Assembly (NCBI GenBank): GCA_963798745.1
Contig: CAWCUF010000006.1
Coordinates: 186,001-250,000 of the forward strand
Origin: Prado023 sp963798745
GTDB taxonomy: Bacteria > Actinomycetota > Actinomycetes > S36-B12 > CAIYMF01
DNA: 64,000 bases
Direction of reading: 5' to 3'
Shown: positions 8,505-16,236 of the stretch, piece by piece
How the letters are laid out: each line of letters starts with the position of its first letter
Numbering within the stretch: position 1 is the stretch's first letter
The notes under the pieces: generated by a model
What the model saw: the letters and a program-made list of their open reading frames with translations, nothing else
Told to the model about the DNA's origin: nothing
Databases searched by the model: none
Made by a program: the position numbers and the translations under genes

Positions 8505-8889
8505 GGGGGTTACCGTTGGTCAGGGCGTCAGCCGCGCAACACGGATCCGGCAGGTTGGCCAGAGTCGGGGTCATCATGGCGTCGGAACCACGTGGAACCG
8601 GACAGACAGGGGCAAGATCGTTCACCCTCCAGGATGAAGTCCTTCTGGCACCAGTGACCAGAACCGACAATGCGAGACTATCTGTGGTCCGGGGCGCGAC
8701 TTCATGGCGAGTCGTGTCTCGAGGGCTGCGTCTTCCCACCTCCACGTGCGGGCGCGTTCACCCCACGTCGACCACGGTCGCGATGGTGTATGTGTAGGCC
8801 GGGGCAGGGACCAAGGGACTACGGCCTGTACCTGCTCTCTGGGCCGGGGGGCGAGGCCGCTGGTGCCCACGGGTGATCGGAGGGTGAGG
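8505..8889. other. intergenic region, no gene recognised
   Basis: No frame on either strand gives a recognisable protein. One perfect inverted repeat, TTCTGG-N9-CCAGAA at 8643-8663, could be a regulator site for either flanking gene but has no other support. The 3' end holds the GGAGG ribosome-binding site for the next gene. Confidence 0.4.
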
Positions 8890-9750
8890 GTGAGTTCGTC
8901 GGAGGTGTTCGCATCCTTGGAGGCGCGTTTCGTTCGGTGGGCCACGGCCGAGCCGGGGGTGCGGGCTGTGATTGCGGTGGGGTCACGGGCGCGCGCGCAT
9001 CCGCCTGCTGATGACTGGTCGGACTTGGACCTGGTGGTGTATGCCCGGGATCCCGGTGTCTTCCTCAAGGACACTGGGTGGCTGGATGACGTGGCTCCGG
9101 TGTGTGTCGCGATTCCGGGTCGTACCGCCGGTGGGGAGCCTGAGGTCTTGGCGATGTTCGACGGCGGTTTCGACGTGGATGTTGTCGTTGCCCGGGTCGA
9201 GGATCTGCAAGCGATGGCACAGACAGGCGCGGTGCCTGCCGGACACCTGCGCGGAGCACGTGTGCTCGTGGACAAGGATGGCTGGGCCGCGGGTACGATT
9301 CCTGGTGACTTCGGGCCTCCCCGGCCTGCTGACGTGCACGAGGTGGACTTCGCGGGGCTGGTCGCCGCGTTCTGGTACGGGGCGCATTATGTGGCCAAGC
9401 AGATCCGCCGGGGCGACCTGTGGGTGGTCAAGGTCCGTGACATGGAGTTGAAGGCGTTGCTGCTGGGCATGCTCGAATGGCACGCCCGCACGAAGGGTCC
9501 CGACATCGACACGTGGCACTTGGGCCGGTACTACTGGCAGTGGGCTGACCCCCGCGCAGTGACGGCCCTCGACGAGGTGTTCGGCCGCTTCGACCGGGGT
9601 GACTCGTGGCGGGCCCTGCTGGCCACGATGGACCTCTTCTCCTGGTTGGGGATCGAGGTGGCCAGCAGTCTGGAGGTCCAGTACCCGATGCAGACCGAAC
9701 TGGCGGTCCGGGACCTGATCGACCATATGTGTGAAGGGCGAGACACCTGA
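8890..9750 (+). CDS. aminoglycoside 6-adenylyltransferase-like nucleotidyltransferase
   Basis: A 286-residue protein matching the AadE/ANT(6) family, which inactivates streptomycin by adenylylation at the 6-hydroxyl. The nucleotidyltransferase motif is near residue 30, GSRARAHPPADDWSDLDLVV, with Gly-Ser and paired Asp metal ligands. The C-terminal helical domain has AFWYGAHYVAKQIRRGDLW, aligned with the family's substrate domain. Length is as expected (about 285-300). The GTG at 8890 is chosen because GGAGG sits six bases upstream; the longer upstream extension lacks family similarity. It is chromosomal and surrounded by decayed genes, with no insertion sequence beside it. Whether it confers resistance or acts on another substrate is unknown. 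Confidence 0.82.
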   Translation: MSSSEVFASLEARFVRWATAEPGVRAVIAVGSRARAHPPADDWSDLDLVVYARDPGVFLKDTGWLDDVAPVCVAIPGRTAGGEPEVLAMFDGGFDVDVVVARVEDLQAMAQTGAVPAGHLRGARVLVDKDGWAAGTIPGDFGPPRPADVHEVDFAGLVAAFWYGAHYVAKQIRRGDLWVVKVRDMELKALLLGMLEWHARTKGPDIDTWHLGRYYWQWADPRAVTALDEVFGRFDRGDSWRALLATMDLFSWLGIEVASSLEVQYPMQTELAVRDLIDHMCEGRDT

Positions 9751-10007
9751 TCCCGACCAACGGCGCGCTTTGGAGCGGCGCTGACGGCTCAGGTACAGCC
9801 CCGCCCGTTGGCATCTCCCTGACGTCGCCACGTTCTCGCACCGGTGCCTGGGTCACCCATGCGAGGAAGCCTTGACGTTGACGGTCGCAGTGGCTGGGTT
9901 CGCCCTGGCTCAGGATTGGTCTGGCCGTACCAGCAGGCAGTGACTGGCCGCGTCGACCGGGGTGGTGGCGTGGAGGGTGGGGACCTCCTCGAGAGGGTGA
10001 GGATGGC

Positions 10008-10280
10008 GTGGACTTCCCGCAGGGAAAGCTCACGGTGCCGCGCCGGGCCGCTTGGTCACCGTCCGCGGGTCGATGACGTGTGGGATGCCATCCCGGGGGT
10101 CGGTCTGATGGTGCTGTCTGCGCCACCGGGGTTCGCTAGGACCAGTGCCCTGGTCCACTGGTTGGCGATATCGGGGATGTCGCACACGTGGCTGACCCTC
10201 GAGGCGGCCGACAATGACCCGGCGCCTTTCCTGCGCTACATGGTGGCGGTTCTGACTGGCTCCTCTGAGGCGTCCAGGAT
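10008..10280 (+). pseudogene. LuxR/MalT-type regulator, N-terminal remnant
   Basis: A fragment of a large STAND-type LuxR regulator. FPQGKLTVPRRA in one frame is the usual N-terminal start of these proteins. After a frame change it continues as LMVLSAPPGFARTSALVHWL, TWLTLEAADNDPAPFLRYMV. The Walker A Gly-Lys-Thr is degraded to Ala-Arg-Thr, so ATP binding should be lost. The remaining 700 or so residues, including the HTH domain, are missing. Frameshift, truncation and the altered P-loop make this a clear pseudogene. Confidence 0.7.
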
Positions 10281-10670
10281 CAAGTCGCCTACATCGCCAC
10301 CGTCCACCTGTTCGCCGGGTTCTTCCTCCTCACCCGACGATGGTGGCCCCGGTGCTTGCAGCGAACAGCTTCGCCGGGGAGAGTAGCGCCACACCCTCGA
10401 GGGAATCCTCTACACCTCAGTCGGCGACACCGCGCGGGTCGTAGGCAAGATCCTCGGCGCTGTCCTGGCCGCGGTGCTCGTGTCGTTGGTGTGTTTCGTC
10501 GCCCCCCCGATACCTGTTCGCGGTCCTCATCGTCACCCCGAGCATCCTCGACGTGGTGATGATGATGCGACCGATGATCGTCACCTTCGACCGCGCGAGG
10601 ATCGTCGCTTCCGTGCTCCAGCGGCATCGCGCAAGGGCTGGCGGTGGTGGGGCGCTGGGCTGGGGATGTG
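10281..10670 (+). pseudogene. membrane-protein remnant in three frames
   Basis: Three pieces of hydrophobic protein follow each other in different frames. They are VAYIATVHLFAGFFLLTRRWW from 10284, then LEGILYTSVGDTARVVGKIL with the hydrophobic GAVLAAVLVSLVCFVAPP up to a run of seven C at about 10501-10507, then RYLFAVLIVTPSILDVVMMM and FDRARIVASVLQRHR. Frame changes, one at the C run, suggest a decayed integral-membrane protein. I do not recognise the family. It abuts the LuxR remnant and ends at the convergent CPBP gene. Confidence 0.5.
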
Positions 10671-10678
10671 CCGAGCGC

Positions 10679-11608
10679 TCAGGCCGTCACCAGATCGACA
10701 GCGAGGAAGGTGAAGATGACCACGTCGCTGAGGAAATGGATCCACCAGGCCCAGAACATGCCGCGGGTCTCGACCATCGCCTTGCCCAGGATCCAGCCCA
10801 TGAAGACCGACAGCGCGGCCCCGAGCAGCCCGCCGGGGGTTCCGAAGTAGTGCGCGACTCCGAAGAACGTGGCCGCCTGCCACAGGGACTGGGTGCTCCC
10901 CTCGGAGGGTTCCAAGGTGGCCAGCATCGGTGCCCGGTAGGTCATCTCCTCATTGAATGCGTTCAGGGCGGCGTAGAACACGATCGAGGGCACCATCGGC
11001 AGGACCTGCCCCCACACCCCGGTGGGAGGTCGGGTACTCAGATACAGGGCGAGGGTGAGCGCCACAGCGATGTAGAGACCCCACTGCAGTCCGAAACGGG
11101 ACCACGGGTCCGAACGGGGGAAGCCCAGCAGCCGAACGGGGCGGATCGGTGCCCGCAGGTCGCCGCGAGTGAGGAAGAAGCCCCGACGGGAGTACCCAAG
11201 GACCAACAGCACGCCGATCATCGCCAATGAGACCAGGAACTTGCCGGTCTGCTCGGCCTGCATCCGGTCGTCGAACGCGCTGCCCCCGAAGGCCGCCTGC
11301 AGCGCAGCCCAGCGCAGATCGAGTGTGGGCCGGATCTCGATGAGGATGAAGAACGCGATCATCACGATCGCGAACGGGCGCAGCGGTCGAACTGTCCTGC
11401 TCAGCACCGATCCGACCAACAGCACCAGCAGCACCCCGACCTGCGCGACGGGGAGCCAGTCGGGTCGGGAGCCGCTCAGCTCGACCCACGCGATCCCTGG
11501 CAGGGTGCTGACCAGCGCGGTGACCACCCACGCGATCGTGATCACCACCCGGCTATCCGGTGGTGTCGGAATCCGGGCGTCCACGAGGCTGGTGGCTCGT
11601 GCACTCAT
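10679..11608 (-). CDS. CPBP family intramembrane glutamic endopeptidase
   Basis: A 309-residue multi-pass membrane protein (about eight hydrophobic segments) of the CPBP/Abi family, related to the Rce1 CAAX protease. All motifs are visible in the C-terminal half: EEMTYR (the EExxxR catalytic motif), FFGVAHYFG (FxxxH) and HFLSD (HxxxD/N). These enzymes cleave within or near the membrane; bacterial roles include peptide processing and bacteriocin immunity, but the target here is unknown. The ATG at 11608 overlaps the TGA of the upstream alpha/beta-hydrolase gene as ATGA, so the two are co-translated. The longer upstream extension of this frame is antisense to that gene. Confidence 0.85.
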   Translation of the reverse strand: MSARATSLVDARIPTPPDSRVVITIAWVVTALVSTLPGIAWVELSGSRPDWLPVAQVGVLLVLLVGSVLSRTVRPLRPFAIVMIAFFILIEIRPTLDLRWAALQAAFGGSAFDDRMQAEQTGKFLVSLAMIGVLLVLGYSRRGFFLTRGDLRAPIRPVRLLGFPRSDPWSRFGLQWGLYIAVALTLALYLSTRPPTGVWGQVLPMVPSIVFYAALNAFNEEMTYRAPMLATLEPSEGSTQSLWQAATFFGVAHYFGTPGGLLGAALSVFMGWILGKAMVETRGMFWAWWIHFLSDVVIFTFLAVDLVTA

Positions 11609-12465
11609 CGAGAAGCCCCGTCCAGGCCGCGGGCGGACAGTCCGACGTGACCCCCACCCGGGGCCCCCAAAGCGTCGTCGAGGAAGGCCGTGACTCGCTC
11701 GCGCCATTGCTCGGGTGCGGTGCTCAAGCCAGCGATGTGGCCTGCCTCGGGCACGATCCAGACAGTGACCGAGTCCGGGGACCCAGAGTGGATCCACCTG
11801 GCGGCGTGCTCCTCGTCGGGGACGGCGCCACCGGCGATCAGCAGCAACGGCCGTGGAGCAGCCAGCTCGGCCGCGCGCCGCAGGGTGATGGGCGGGGCGG
11901 CCGCAGTGAGCAGGTCCGTGACCGTGTAGGTGATCCTGTCGAGCTGTTCCTGGACGGTACCCGCCGCCCCGTACACCTCGGACAGCCACTGCTTGTCCGC
12001 CGATGTGCGCTGCCCTGCTCCCTCGGCCACCACGGCCCGGATCCGGGGGTCACCCGCTGCGGCACCGATCGCTTCCTCTGCCCCCATGGACAATCCCACG
12101 ACACCGATCCGGGCCCTGTCGACCTCCTGCTGGGCGGTCAGGAAGTCCACACCAGCACGGAGATCGGCGTCACCGTACCAGCCGAAGTCCATGGCCCGGC
12201 CCGCACTGAGACCATGCCCGCGAGCATCCATCATCAGGACGCCGTACCCGTGCTCAGCGAGAACCACGGCCTGCTCAAGGGTGTCGGTCAGCCCCGCTAC
12301 GAGAGCCCCCAGGGCGACCACGGCTGACGGGGTCGCGCCGGACTTGGCCAGGTGCGGCAGCCCGATACCCACCCCGAGCGTGATCCCGACCAGACCTGCC
12401 CCGCAGGCCAACACCCCGCGGCCGGTTGCCCGATGATGTGCTGGCCGGTCCTCGTCGATGCTCAC
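11605..12465 (-). CDS. alpha/beta-hydrolase with internal deletion
   Basis: A 286-residue protein of a membrane-anchored alpha/beta-hydrolase family. The N-terminus has a hydrophobic segment (VLACGAGLVGITLGVGIGL) and a second one. The core has LMMDARGHGLSAG, the nucleophile elbow GLSMGAEEA and the catalytic histidine EAGHIAGL. The strand carrying the oxyanion-hole HG motif is missing: the text jumps from ALGALVAGL straight to TDTLEQAVVLAEHGYG, where relatives have roughly 100 more residues. It therefore looks like an in-frame deletion product and may be inactive. The GTG start at 12465 has AAGGAG six bases upstream. It overlaps the downstream CPBP gene and is divergent from a MarR pseudogene. 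Confidence 0.7.
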   Translation of the reverse strand: MSIDEDRPAHHRATGRGVLACGAGLVGITLGVGIGLPHLAKSGATPSAVVALGALVAGLTDTLEQAVVLAEHGYGVLMMDARGHGLSAGRAMDFGWYGDADLRAGVDFLTAQQEVDRARIGVVGLSMGAEEAIGAAAGDPRIRAVVAEGAGQRTSADKQWLSEVYGAAGTVQEQLDRITYTVTDLLTAAAPPITLRRAAELAAPRPLLLIAGGAVPDEEHAARWIHSGSPDSVTVWIVPEAGHIAGLSTAPEQWRERVTAFLDDALGAPGGGHVGLSARGLDGASR

Positions 12466-12507
12466 GACGAACTCCTTGCGACCCAGACTTCCACTCCCCA
12501 CCAGTAG

Positions 12508-12519
12508 GCAACATATTGC
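12508..12519. promoter_or_regulatory. candidate MarR-type operator
   Basis: GCAACATATTGC, with 4-bp arms GCAA/TTGC around CATA, sits between the divergent hydrolase gene and the MarR remnant. MarR-family regulators usually bind short AT-rich palindromes in exactly this position. The assignment rests on position and symmetry only. Confidence 0.3.
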
Positions 12520-12891
12520 GCATACAAGCGACGATCAAGCCCTGGCCGCGCAGGCAGAAACCTTCGGTTGCCTGTTCGTCCTCCAGACACACCTCTCGCG
12601 CAAGGCAGACCGGGAACTCGCCGGTCTGGGACTCACGACCCGACAGTCGCCTTGGGCCTTGAGGCGCGTGGCTGGGTCCGCCTCGTGACGGACCGCAACG
12701 ACGCTCGGACCACCCGCATCGAGTTGACCCAACGCGTCCGCGCGTTCGACGAGCCCCCGATGGTGCAGCGCACGACCGCCATGCTCGCTGACGCCTTCGC
12801 GGGGCTCACCCCCGAGCAGACCCGTGACCTACTCGCCCTGATGCGTCGCTGGCTCGCAGGCCTGGTCACCCCCACCGTCGCAGAGGAGTAG
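12520..12891 (+). pseudogene. MarR family regulator, deleted
   Basis: The first part, DDQALAAQAETFGCLFVLQTHLSR...ELAGLGLTTRQ, is the N-terminal helix pair of a MarR-like winged-helix protein. The next recognisable piece is in another frame: VALGLEARGWVRLVTDRNDART and the C-terminal helices ending ...GLVTPTVAEE. About 35 residues, including most of the recognition helix, are missing between them. The flanking text suggests a deletion between two CAG-containing sites. No good start codon is left. Loss of the DNA-binding part means it cannot act as a regulator. Confidence 0.68.
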
Positions 12892-13344
12892 CACCGGTGC
12901 CCGGCCCCGATAGGTGGCTGAACGCGGAGCAGAAGACCGCATCCCAGTACCGTGGCCCGTCCACCGGTGGCGTAGTGCAGGCGCACCGCACACGGTCAGG
13001 ACGTCCTCGGTGAGGATCCGCTGTGCCCGATCGGGCTCCTCGAACACCGGGCTGTGAGCTGAGCGGTCGGAAGTGCAACATTGGCGCGTGCGGGTCCAGG
13101 TGACCGGCACAGGGCGGGTCCTTCGCGGGCCCTGGCCGAACAGGCCCTGCTCGGTTATGTCGAGCCGGAATCCGCAACGGGGAACAGCAGCGCCCCATCC
13201 TGGTCCGCCACGAACCCGTCGCAGGATGGGAGGACCTGTGGCCACTTTCCAGCACTACGACTGAGCGCACCGAGGTGGCGTTCGCAGCATTCGGGTGGAC
13301 CCAAGGCCCTGTCCACGGCGTCCGGTGAGCGGGACACTGAGGGC
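12892..13344. other. decayed region without an intact gene
   Basis: Two coding-like scraps are visible but neither has a start and stop of its own. On the minus strand near 13000-13070 there is VFEEPDRAQRILTEDVLTVC. On the plus strand from about 13130 LAEQALLGYVEPE is followed, after a frame change, by QRPILVRHEPVAGWEDLWPL up to 13324. Their families are not recognised. I see no RNA gene or repeat here. Confidence 0.35.
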
Positions 13345-14226
13345 ATGGGTGGCAAGCTGCTCAGTGCGGTACTCCTGGTGGCCCTGCTCACGGCGTCGGG
13401 AGGCTGCTCGCCTGGCGATGTCGGCGATTCGGCCACGCTCTCCCCGGAGGCTGCGGCCGCGCCGGCCTCGACTCAGGAGTACCTACCGGGAGTGGCCGCC
13501 GACGTGTACCTGCCCGAGGACCGTGGTGCGGGGGACGTTCCCGTTGTGCTTCTCGTCCCGGGCGGGGGATGGCACAGCGCTGACCGCACCGGACTGGCGC
13601 CCTTGGCAACGCAGCTGGCAGTTGCCGGATTCGTCGCGGTGAATGCCACGTACCGGGCCGGGTCCGATCATCCGTTCCCCGAGCCGGTTGCCGACGTCCT
13701 CTGCGCCTCCGGGTACGCGGTGCAGGCTGCTCGGGCGGCGGGACTCGACCCCGGACCGCTGGTCGCCCTCGGACATTCCGCCGGCGGGCACCTGGCCGCC
13801 CTGGCCGCGCTCGGACGCGTGGACCTCGCCGGCGATTGCCCCTTCCCCGTCCCGCAGATCGACGGGCTCATCGGACTGGCTGGGGTCTACGACGTGCGGG
13901 GCTTTCCGTACGCCTTGGTCGACTTCTTCGAGGGCACGCCCGAGCAGCAGCCAGAGGTCTGGCGGCGTGGTGACCCTGTCGGGATCGTCGATGCTGGGGT
14001 CGCCCCTGACGGGCTGCACGTGCTGCTGGTGCACGGGCAGGACGATGCCGTCGTCCCACTGGAGCAGTCGCAGGCCTTCGCCACCTCGTTGTCCCGGGCC
14101 GATGTCCCGGTCGCGCTCGACCTCGTCGCGGACGCCACCCACGACACGATCTACCGCGCCGAGGTGGCCGCCCCGATCGTGATCGCCTGGATCAACAACC
14201 TGCCCGCCGGGAACCCACCCAACTGA
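13345..14226 (+). CDS. alpha/beta-hydrolase (esterase), probable lipoprotein
   Basis: A 293-residue exported carboxylesterase of the BD-FAE/alpha-beta-hydrolase type. The N-terminus (MGGKLLSAVLLVALLTASGGC) is a signal peptide ending in a lipobox-like Cys, so the protein is probably a lipoprotein on the outer face of the membrane. Catalytic features are the oxyanion loop VPGGGWHSADR, the elbow GHSAGGHLAAL with the nucleophilic Ser, the Asp in HGQDDAVVP and the His in DATHDTIY. The ATG at 13345 is chosen because the signal peptide begins there; the upstream in-frame extension is not protein-like. It is followed by a convergent SRPBCC gene. Confidence 0.83.
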   Translation: MGGKLLSAVLLVALLTASGGCSPGDVGDSATLSPEAAAAPASTQEYLPGVAADVYLPEDRGAGDVPVVLLVPGGGWHSADRTGLAPLATQLAVAGFVAVNATYRAGSDHPFPEPVADVLCASGYAVQAARAAGLDPGPLVALGHSAGGHLAALAALGRVDLAGDCPFPVPQIDGLIGLAGVYDVRGFPYALVDFFEGTPEQQPEVWRRGDPVGIVDAGVAPDGLHVLLVHGQDDAVVPLEQSQAFATSLSRADVPVALDLVADATHDTIYRAEVAAPIVIAWINNLPAGNPPN

Positions 14227-14266
14227 CCGCATCGACTCCCACGCCGTGGGGCTCAGGGCAGTGGGC

Positions 14267-14956
14267 TCAGGCCGGCGTCTGGGTCTCTGAGCGTTGCTTG
14301 ATCCCGAGCAGCATCTGCCGCTCCATCACGAACGCGATGGGCTCGATGAGGTGCCACATCACGCTGGAAACATGGCTGGGCGGGTGCGTCAGTCGCTGGC
14401 GGACCACCAGCCGGGTGCCTGACCCGCCCGGGGTGGGCCGTAGCGACCATTGCCAGGTTGCGACTCCCGCGGGGTCCTCCGGGCCGGGGATGCCGTGCGG
14501 GGGCTTGGGGTCCGCGCCCACGAGCACCAGGTGCTGGGGCGGGTCCACCAGCGTCACACGGAAGCAGGGGTACCCGGTCGGCCCCATCCGAATCAGGTCA
14601 CCGACAGCCACCTCCTGGTACTCCGCGAGGATCGCCTCGACGCTACGGATCTGACAGCCCACCAGGTTCTCCAAAGCGTCGAAGCTGTACAGCCCGCCTC
14701 GGCCGTGGCCGATCTGCGCCAACCACGCCCAGACCCGCTCCGGGGGCGCGTGGATGGTGATCGCGCGCGTGTAGCCGAGCTGGGGCTCGGTGACCAGCTC
14801 GTCGCCGGGCATTGGTTGGGCCACCTCGGTTTCGGATGCTCCCCACCGGTTGTAGCGACCGCGTCCCAGCGGCGCGGTCACTGTGGCGAGCAGCACCTGC
14901 GATCCCCCGACCAGCACCTCGCCAGCCTTCTCGACCACACCCCGGCGACCCATCAT
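14267..14956 (-). CDS. SRPBCC family protein
   Basis: A 229-residue protein of the START/SRPBCC superfamily (polyketide cyclase/dehydrase-like), which forms a deep pocket for hydrophobic ligands. The recognisable stretch is RAITIHAPPERVWAWLAQIG, followed by GLYSFDALENLVG and the long C-terminal helix after SSVMWHLIEPIAFVMERQML. The N-terminal 40 residues contain a weakly hydrophobic segment (VLVGGSQVLLATVTAPLG). The ATG at 14956 is the second codon of a GTG-ATG-ATG run with AGG seven bases upstream. No partner gene is apparent, and ligand and role are unknown. Confidence 0.72.
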   Translation of the reverse strand: MMGRRGVVEKAGEVLVGGSQVLLATVTAPLGRGRYNRWGASETEVAQPMPGDELVTEPQLGYTRAITIHAPPERVWAWLAQIGHGRGGLYSFDALENLVGCQIRSVEAILAEYQEVAVGDLIRMGPTGYPCFRVTLVDPPQHLVLVGADPKPPHGIPGPEDPAGVATWQWSLRPTPGGSGTRLVVRQRLTHPPSHVSSVMWHLIEPIAFVMERQMLLGIKQRSETQTPA

Positions 14957-15089
14957 CACCGCACCTGCCTGTCCTTCACACAGCCTGATTCCGTTCGAAA
15001 ACACCGGCGGTCGACCTCACCGCAGTTTCATGGTCGATCCGCCGCGTTCCCCAGGACAGGGACGGAAGGCCTGATTCGGCCGTGACCTC

Positions 15090-15300
15090 CCCCATGTCCA
15101 CAGCGAGCAGGGTTCCCGGTGCCATCAGGCACACGTCGTTGAGCCACGTCACGGTCTCCGCAGCGCTGATCTGCTCACCTCGCAGGTCGACCATGGTCAT
15201 GCTCGAGGCAAGCCGGACGGTGAAGGTGGCCGCATGCTCCCGGTAGATGTGCAGCGCCCGGACGGGCATCACCTCAAGTTTGCTCCTCGCCAGTTCGGGC
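15090..15300 (-). pseudogene. DUF6544-like protein, C-terminal remnant
   Basis: ARSKLEVMPVRALHIYREHA, then ATFTVRLASSMTMVD, then GEQISAAETVTWLNDVCLMAPGTLL resemble the middle of a family of actinobacterial proteins of unknown function that I associate with DUF6544 (name from memory). The frame then runs into unrelated sequence at both ends, and the rest of the protein is missing. It is interpreted as a truncated gene. Confidence 0.4.
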
Positions 15301-15419
15301 ACCTGAGAGGCCAGGACGGTGAGTGCTGGGCCACAGGCCTGGCCCTTCACGGTGTCAGCGCCCCCTTCGACGAGGTCGAGAGAAGGCGGGGGCGGATGCA
15401 CCCCTTGCTCGATGGCCAT

Positions 15420-15860
15420 TGTTCGGCTGGCCCAAGGGTCCTCGCGCGCGAGTGGCACGCCCGGTGGGTGTCTAGGGATGTGTTCTTCGCCGGCGCGTTC
15501 CTGCGTGACACGGGCGGCTTCGTAGGCCAGGTGTACCTGGGACCGGTGGACTGGCAGGTTCCAGCGTTCGAAGTCGGATACATCGCAGACTGCCAGCATG
15601 AGGGCAGGGATTCGTCACCGAATCCCTCACCGCGGTCCTGGGCATGGCTCTCGATCACATGGGTGCCACCCGCATCAGCCTGCGCACCGACGAGACGAAC
15701 ACTCGGAGACAGCGCGTGGCACAGCTCTGCGGATTCACTCTCGAAGGCCAACTGCGGGAGGACTACGCCAATACTTGCAGCCAACTCGAGGGGGCCCTGC
15801 ACCCAGATACCCCACATCACAGTGCACCGGAATCCCCTCGCACGACCACAGCTCACATCG
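15420..15860 (+). pseudogene. GNAT (RimJ/RimL-type) acetyltransferase, frameshifted
   Basis: One frame gives EWHARWVSRDVFFAGAFLRD and GGFVGQVYLGPVDWQ...EVGYIADCQHEG. After about 15605 the protein continues in another frame as FVTESLTAVLGMALDHMGAT and RVAQLCGFTLEGQLREDYAN. Joined, this is a standard RimJ/RimL N-acetyltransferase: the acetyl-CoA loop (QGFVTE) lies exactly at the break. A one-base indel in GAGGGCAGGGATTC explains it. The N-terminal strand is also hard to trace. It is either a decayed gene or a sequencing indel. Confidence 0.6.
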
Positions 15861-15961
15861 GACCTGTACAGAAGACCCGAATGGCGGACTGGAACGGCGG
15901 ACTTGCGGTGGTGAATCCAGGGCGTTCAGTGGCAGATCGCGCGTCAGGGGCGGACGGTGTC

Positions 15962-16220
15962 AGGCGATCTGGGTGGTGACTTCGTCGAACTCGGCGACGA
16001 TGTGGGATCTGGCCGCCGAGGGCTTCGATGTAGGTGCGCAGGGTGGTCAACTCGGAGCGGTCGATGTCGCCGCGTTCGATCGCTGAGACTCTGCGTTGGG
16101 AGATCCCCATGGTGGTGGCGACCTGTTGTTGGTGGGTCAGGCCGCGGGCCTTGCGAAGGAGTATCCGGCCAGCCACGCGGCTTGAAGGGGCTCTAGCCTG
16201 TAGGCGAAGACCGAGCTCAC
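15962..16220 (-). pseudogene. XRE/HigA-type antitoxin-like regulator, frameshifted
   Basis: The frame gives LRKARGLTHQQQVATTMGIS and QRRVSAIERGDIDRSELTTL, then RTYIEALGGQIPH, a helix-turn-helix domain as in HigA-type antitoxins. After QIPH the natural ending IVAEFDEVTTQIA, with stop TGA at 15962, is only reached by shifting one base, so there is a one-nucleotide frameshift near 15985. The N-terminal 30 residues expected for this family are not found in frame. No toxin gene is visible beside it. Confidence 0.58.
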
Positions 16221-16236
16221 GTAGCCGCAGGACGAG

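Noticed and set aside
10553..11230. 225-residue plus-strand frame ending inside the CPBP gene
   Set aside because: Only the first 25 residues look like protein, and they belong to the membrane-protein remnant; the rest is antisense to CPBP.
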